Positions 14,409-17,356 of a stretch of 17,356 bases of DNA are shown here, piece after piece; the stretch's first letter is position 1; each line of letters begins with the position of its first letter. A model generated the notes under the pieces. That model saw nothing but the letters and a program-made list of their open reading frames with translations. It did not search any database and was not told the DNA's origin. The stretch spans positions 1 to 17,356 of the forward strand of contig JAAYNN010000073.1 in NCBI GenBank assembly GCA_012520835.1, read 5' to 3'. This DNA is from Dehalococcoidales bacterium (GTDB taxonomy: Bacteria > Chloroflexota > Dehalococcoidia > Dehalococcoidales > UBA5627). Made by a program: the position numbers and the translations under genes.

Positions 14409-14433
14409 CAATAGAACGAATAAAATCGTTATT
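14409..14433. promoter_or_regulatory. Palindrome with CRP-type half-site spacing in the Crp/Fnr leader
   Basis: AACGA (14415-14419), six bases, TCGTT (14426-14430). The flanking CAAT (14409) and ATTG (14430-14433) extend the symmetry with a 2-base offset. Five-base half-sites six bases apart are the layout of CRP-family operators, so autoregulation (as a roadblock downstream of the start site) is plausible. An RNA hairpin is the alternative. Confidence 0.45.
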
Positions 14434-14456
14434 GCAAACTAAAATGATGGAGATTA

Positions 14457-15170
14457 ATGGCCAATATGTCTCACGAGTGCCTTAAAAGACTGTCAGGCTC
14501 ACTTTTATTCCGCGATATAAAAATCGAGGAAATAGGGGAGATTCTGGATTATTTAAAGCCCATGGTTAAAAAATACGGGAAAAATGAAGTAATCACCTTT
14601 GCCGGACAATCACGTGACGGTATCGGAATAGTTGCCAAAGGTAAAATTGCCGTCACCAGGGAATCTTCCGCCGGAAATCGGATTATACTGGATATAATGA
14701 AAACCGGTGATGTTTTGGATGAGTCATCTGTTTTTTCTTATAACGTGGAATTTCCGCCAACCGTTATAACCCTCGAAAACAGCTGCCTGTTTTTCTTCGC
14801 ACTTGATAAACTGGTCGGCGATAGTAAAAACACCAGTCCCTGCCATAATGTCCTGATGTCGAATCTACTGAAAATACTATCCAACTATAACTCGCTGCTG
14901 AATAAAAAAATCGACTATTTATCCATCAAGAACATCCGGGAGAAATTGAGCATCTATCTTTTAGACCTATATCAAAAAACAGGCAACACAAGTTTGATAA
15001 TACCGATGAAGAGGTATGAACTGGCGGATTACCTGAATATTTCCCGTCCGGCGCTTTCCAGGGAACTGTGCTTGATGCGCCGCGAAGGTATAATAGATTT
15101 TAGCGGCCGTTCGGTTGTCATTAAAGATATCGATTCACTGGAACAATGCTCGAACATCGTCGTTGCTTAA
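14457..15170 (+). CDS. Crp/Fnr-family transcriptional regulator
   Basis: A 237-aa regulator. The N-terminal cyclic-nucleotide-binding-type beta-barrel spans about residues 18-115 (ITFAGQSRDGIGIVAKGKIAV, then RIILDIMKTGDVLDESSVF). The long dimerisation helix is at about 130-165, and the C-terminal winged HTH at about 185-222 (RYELADYLNISRPALSREL, then RREGIIDFSGRSVVI). The canonical cAMP-contact motif is not evident. The cysteines (8, 110, 129, 205, 231) do not form the N-terminal FNR Fe-S cluster, so the signal is unknown. GGAG lies 4 nt before the ATG. Its position directly before a FecCD-type uptake operon, with a large operator-like gap between, suggests that it controls that operon. Confidence 0.92.
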   Translation: MANMSHECLKRLSGSLLFRDIKIEEIGEILDYLKPMVKKYGKNEVITFAGQSRDGIGIVAKGKIAVTRESSAGNRIILDIMKTGDVLDESSVFSYNVEFPPTVITLENSCLFFFALDKLVGDSKNTSPCHNVLMSNLLKILSNYNSLLNKKIDYLSIKNIREKLSIYLLDLYQKTGNTSLIIPMKRYELADYLNISRPALSRELCLMRREGIIDFSGRSVVIKDIDSLEQCSNIVVA

Positions 15171-15300
15171 GCAAATACTGCATTTTTCTCTGCATGCTGT
15201 ATAACTGTTGTTTATTGATCTATCCATTTGCTTCAGGTCGCAAATCCTTGTTTATATCCGCTTGATTCTGTCAATATCCGCAATTAATCCGAAAAAATAT

Positions 15301-15328
15301 TAAATCGGTAATAACTATTACCGATTTA
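15301..15328. promoter_or_regulatory. Perfect 28-bp palindrome, candidate operator
   Basis: TAAATCGGTAATA (15301-15313), central AC, then TATTACCGATTTA (15316-15328): 13-bp arms without a mismatch. Its size and symmetry suit a dimeric regulator such as a metal-responsive Fur/Zur/NikR-type repressor or the neighbouring Crp/Fnr protein. No T-run follows, so a terminator is unlikely. It is about 198 bp before the FecCD start. Confidence 0.6.
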
Positions 15329-15445
15329 TATAAATCAATGCGCTATATTAAAGTTGATATAGACACTGTAAATCGTGCATCATACAAGAATATCCATATT
15401 TAAATAGCGAAAGATTTAATCAAATTCAGTTTACTCGGCTGAGTG

Positions 15446-15498
15446 TGTCCATGATATATTCAGCTAATTATTTATCATGCTGTATATTGAAATGGACA
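15446..15498. repeat. Imperfect inverted repeat in the FecCD leader
   Basis: TGTCCAT (15446-15452) is inverted as ATGGACA (15492-15498). Inside it ATATATTCAGC (15454-15464) faces GCTGTATAT (15479-15487). The structure would end 27 bases before the ATG, where it could influence translation or host a regulator. Confidence 0.45.
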
Positions 15499-15525
15499 TA
15501 GCGCAAAGTCGGTGGATTCGTAAAG

Positions 15526-16575
15526 ATGAATAAATTGAATAAGTTTAAAAACATCAACTTTAAAAGCGAAAACTGGTTTCCGTTAAAAGTTTTCATACTA
15601 TTTATTTTACTGGTGGTGCTGTTTTTTCTGTCCTTTCTGGTTGGTAGATACAATATATCCATAAAAACGGTGTTCGATATTTTTGCTTCCAATATATTCC
15701 AGATTGAGCAATACTGGGAAGATACCCTGGCACTGGTTGTTAAACAGGTGCGTTTCCCCAGGATAATTCTGGCAATTCTGGTCGGCGGAGCACTGTCCGT
15801 TTCCGGCGCTTCTTATCAAACTCTTTTTAAAAATCCGATGGCTTCACCGGATATACTTGGCGTATCTGCCGGGGCGGGCTTCGGGGCTGCTTTAGCCATG
15901 ATTAACGGCGCAAACTGGGTTGGCATACAGGCTTCCGCTTTCGTATTCGGGTTGGCGGCGGTCGTTATCGCTTTTACCATAGCGCAGGTCTTCGGCGGTC
16001 GATCGTTTACGGTGCTGATACTCGGCGGTATCGTGGTAGGCAGTTTTTTTGGGGCATTGCTATCTATCATTAAAACTGTTGCAGATACGGAAAACGAGTT
16101 GCCGGCCATCACTTTCTGGCTAATGGGAAGTTTAAGCCGCGGCGATAACGACGACGTCCTGATAATGCTGCCGGCGCTGATTATATCTCTGGCATTGCTC
16201 TTTTTATTCCGCCACCATATCAACGCGCTTTCGACGGGAGAGGATGTGGCACAAACCCTTGGCGTCAATGTCAATCTGGTAAAAGTTGTTATTGTCACAA
16301 GCTCAACCCTGATGACGGTTGCTTCGGTGGCTATTTGCGGCATTGTTGGCTGGATAGGTCTGGTGATTCCGCATATCGCACGGATCATTGTAGGTGCCAG
16401 TTATTCAAAAATAATCATAGTTTCTTTCCTGTTAGGCGGGTTTTTTCTGTTGTGTATCGATAATATCATCCGCGGGATTCAGGGGGTGGATGTGCCGCTT
16501 GGGGTGCTGACAGCTCTTATAGGGACGCCCGTATTCGTCCTCCTGCTGACCAGATTGAGAAAGGGGTGGAACTAG
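15526..16575 (+). CDS. FecCD/BtuC-type ABC uptake permease (iron-siderophore, heme or corrinoid)
   Basis: Membrane subunit (349 aa) of a type II ABC importer, with about ten hydrophobic helices. Hallmarks are VRFPRIILAILVGGALSVSGA followed by YQTLFKNPMASPDILGVSAG (about 75-117), and GIVGWIGLVIPHIARIIVG with LLGGFFLLCIDNIIRG near the C-terminus (the ATPase-coupling loop region). The substrate of this family is a chelated metal (Fe-siderophore, heme, vitamin B12/corrinoid, molybdate-like) and cannot be decided here. The N-terminus has an unusually Lys/Asn-rich stretch before the first helix. A GGTGG Shine-Dalgarno lies about 10 nt upstream. The ATPase gene starts on its stop codon. No substrate-binding protein is in view. 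Confidence 0.93.
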   Translation: MNKLNKFKNINFKSENWFPLKVFILFILLVVLFFLSFLVGRYNISIKTVFDIFASNIFQIEQYWEDTLALVVKQVRFPRIILAILVGGALSVSGASYQTLFKNPMASPDILGVSAGAGFGAALAMINGANWVGIQASAFVFGLAAVVIAFTIAQVFGGRSFTVLILGGIVVGSFFGALLSIIKTVADTENELPAITFWLMGSLSRGDNDDVLIMLPALIISLALLFLFRHHINALSTGEDVAQTLGVNVNLVKVVIVTSSTLMTVASVAICGIVGWIGLVIPHIARIIVGASYSKIIIVSFLLGGFFLLCIDNIIRGIQGVDVPLGVLTALIGTPVFVLLLTRLRKGWN

Positions 16576-17356
16576 TGCTGGAAGTAGATAATTTAATGTT
16601 TTATTACAGCCGGGAACATGTGGTAATTAAAGACATCTCTTTTGCATTGAATGAGCATGATGTGCTTTGTCTGTTGGGGCCCAACGGAACCGGTAAAACC
16701 ACTCTTCTGCGTTGCTTGCTGGCTCTCAACAAGCCTGTATCAGGGAGTATTCATATCGATGGCATCAACATAACGAAGGCAAAATCCAGGAAGATGGCAA
16801 AATATATGGCATATGTGCCGCAGGCATCATCTATGGCTTTTCCTTATGACGTGGAGGAAATTGTGCTTATGGGGCGTATCGCCCATTTGAGTCTGGGAGC
16901 CAGCCCGACAAAAAAAGACAGGGAAATATGTTATGAGGCTATGGATAATCTGGGGATTTCACATTTGAGGTCGAAATCATTCAATAAAATAAGTGGTGGG
17001 GAGCGGCAAATGGTGCTGGTCGCCAGGGCTATGGCTCAACAGGCCAGGATTATGATTATGGATGAACCGACTGCTAATCTGGACTACAGCAATCAGGTGA
17101 AAATACTGCAAATCATCAGTCAACTGGCGGAACAGGGTTATTCAATATTGATGACTTCGCACTTTCCTGACCATGCCTTTCTGGCTTGCAACCGCGTGAT
17201 GCTGATGAGAGACGGCGTGATTATGGAGTGTGGAACACCTGACAAGGCAGTTACTTCCGAAAGCCTTTCAAAACTGTATCAAACACATGTCTGTGTTACC
17301 GAGGCAACTCTTTATCCGGATGATACCAGAATGAAGGTATGTATTCCGGTAATGAA
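16575..17356 (+). CDS. ABC uptake ATPase partner (FepC/BtuD-type), truncated by the window edge
   Basis: ATP-binding subunit for the preceding permease; 260 codons are visible with no stop before the end of the window, close to full family length. Start is GTG at 16575-16577, sharing one base with the permease stop (TAGTG), with AAGGGGTGG 5-6 nt upstream. Motifs are Walker A GPNGTGKTT (35-43), Q-loop YVPQ, signature ISGGERQMVLVARA (139-152), Walker B IMIMDEP (159-165, Asp163-Glu164), D-loop NLD and H-loop TSH (His196). The MGR after the Q-loop region (VEEIVLMGRIAH) is typical of siderophore/B12/heme importer ATPases. Confidence 0.93.
   Translation, partial: MLEVDNLMFYYSREHVVIKDISFALNEHDVLCLLGPNGTGKTTLLRCLLALNKPVSGSIHIDGINITKAKSRKMAKYMAYVPQASSMAFPYDVEEIVLMGRIAHLSLGASPTKKDREICYEAMDNLGISHLRSKSFNKISGGERQMVLVARAMAQQARIMIMDEPTANLDYSNQVKILQIISQLAEQGYSILMTSHFPDHAFLACNRVMLMRDGVIMECGTPDKAVTSESLSKLYQTHVCVTEATLYPDDTRMKVCIPVM

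Larger units (their letters stand above)
15171..15525. other. 355-bp AT-rich regulatory spacer between the Crp/Fnr and FecCD genes
   Basis: No gene is supported. It begins within the palindrome TTGCTTAAGCAA (15163-15174), which spans the regulator's stop codon. It contains the perfect palindrome 15301-15328 and an imperfect inverted repeat 15446-15498. No near-consensus promoter stands out, consistent with an activator-dependent promoter. No cobalamin-riboswitch core (the conserved B12 box) was found. Confidence 0.5.

Noticed and set aside
15171..15525. Cobalamin riboswitch before the FecCD/BtuC-type importer
   Set aside because: I looked for the conserved B12 box and core pairing and did not find them.
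15816..16388. 190-codon open frame on the minus strand
   Set aside because: Antisense to the FecCD permease core; Thr/Pro/Ile-rich low-complexity translation typical of a reversed membrane-protein gene.
1..17356. CRISPR array, insertion sequence, prophage, toxin-antitoxin or defence system, tRNA
   Set aside because: No regularly spaced direct repeats, transposase or integrase motifs, or tRNA-like cloverleaf were seen on either strand.

Overview
The window is a compact bacterial chromosome segment with 17 complete protein genes, one gene running off the right edge, no rRNA or tRNA, and no phage, transposase or CRISPR signature. The gene mix, the many near-consensus sigma70-type promoters, and an intergenic repeat built on TTCGACAGGCTC inverted repeats suggest an anaerobic Chloroflexota-like bacterium, possibly Dehalococcoidia. 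That placement is an inference; nothing here is a definitive taxonomic marker.

Left part (1-5800): a minus-strand operon pyrF > DUF951 zinc protein > MscS channel with a C-terminal zinc ribbon. Divergent from it are a DUF2807 beta-repeat lipoprotein and folC. folC converges with, and overlaps by 4 bases, a minus-strand Thr-rich lipoprotein gene. That gene's promoter lies inside the 3' end of a small SWIM zinc-finger gene, which sits behind an apparent leader with a strong intrinsic terminator.

Middle (5800-10110): a SEC-C/YkgJ cysteine-cluster protein is divergent from an MFS transporter, and both promoters place transcription at or within a few bases of the ATG (leaderless-type). Then come a hemolysin III/PAQR-family membrane protein, a patch of degenerate dispersed repeats (about 9027-9265), and a SpoU/TrmH-family RNA 2'-O-ribose methyltransferase.

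Right part (10110-17356): a MATE efflux pump with a long predicted leader, a possible P-loop gene remnant on the minus strand, then a tightly overlapping MarR regulator - DrrA-like ABC ATPase - DrrB-like permease efflux operon. A Crp/Fnr-family regulator with a strong promoter and a CRP-spaced palindrome in its leader follows. After 355 bp of non-coding DNA, which carries a perfect 13-bp-arm palindrome and a large imperfect inverted repeat, comes a FecCD/BtuC-type permease and its ATPase (iron-siderophore, heme or corrinoid uptake). The substrate-binding protein is not in view.

I see no convincing wholly new system. The observations most worth following are regulatory: the palindromes around the Crp/Fnr and FecCD genes, the attenuator-like leader of the SWIM gene, and the paired leaderless promoters.
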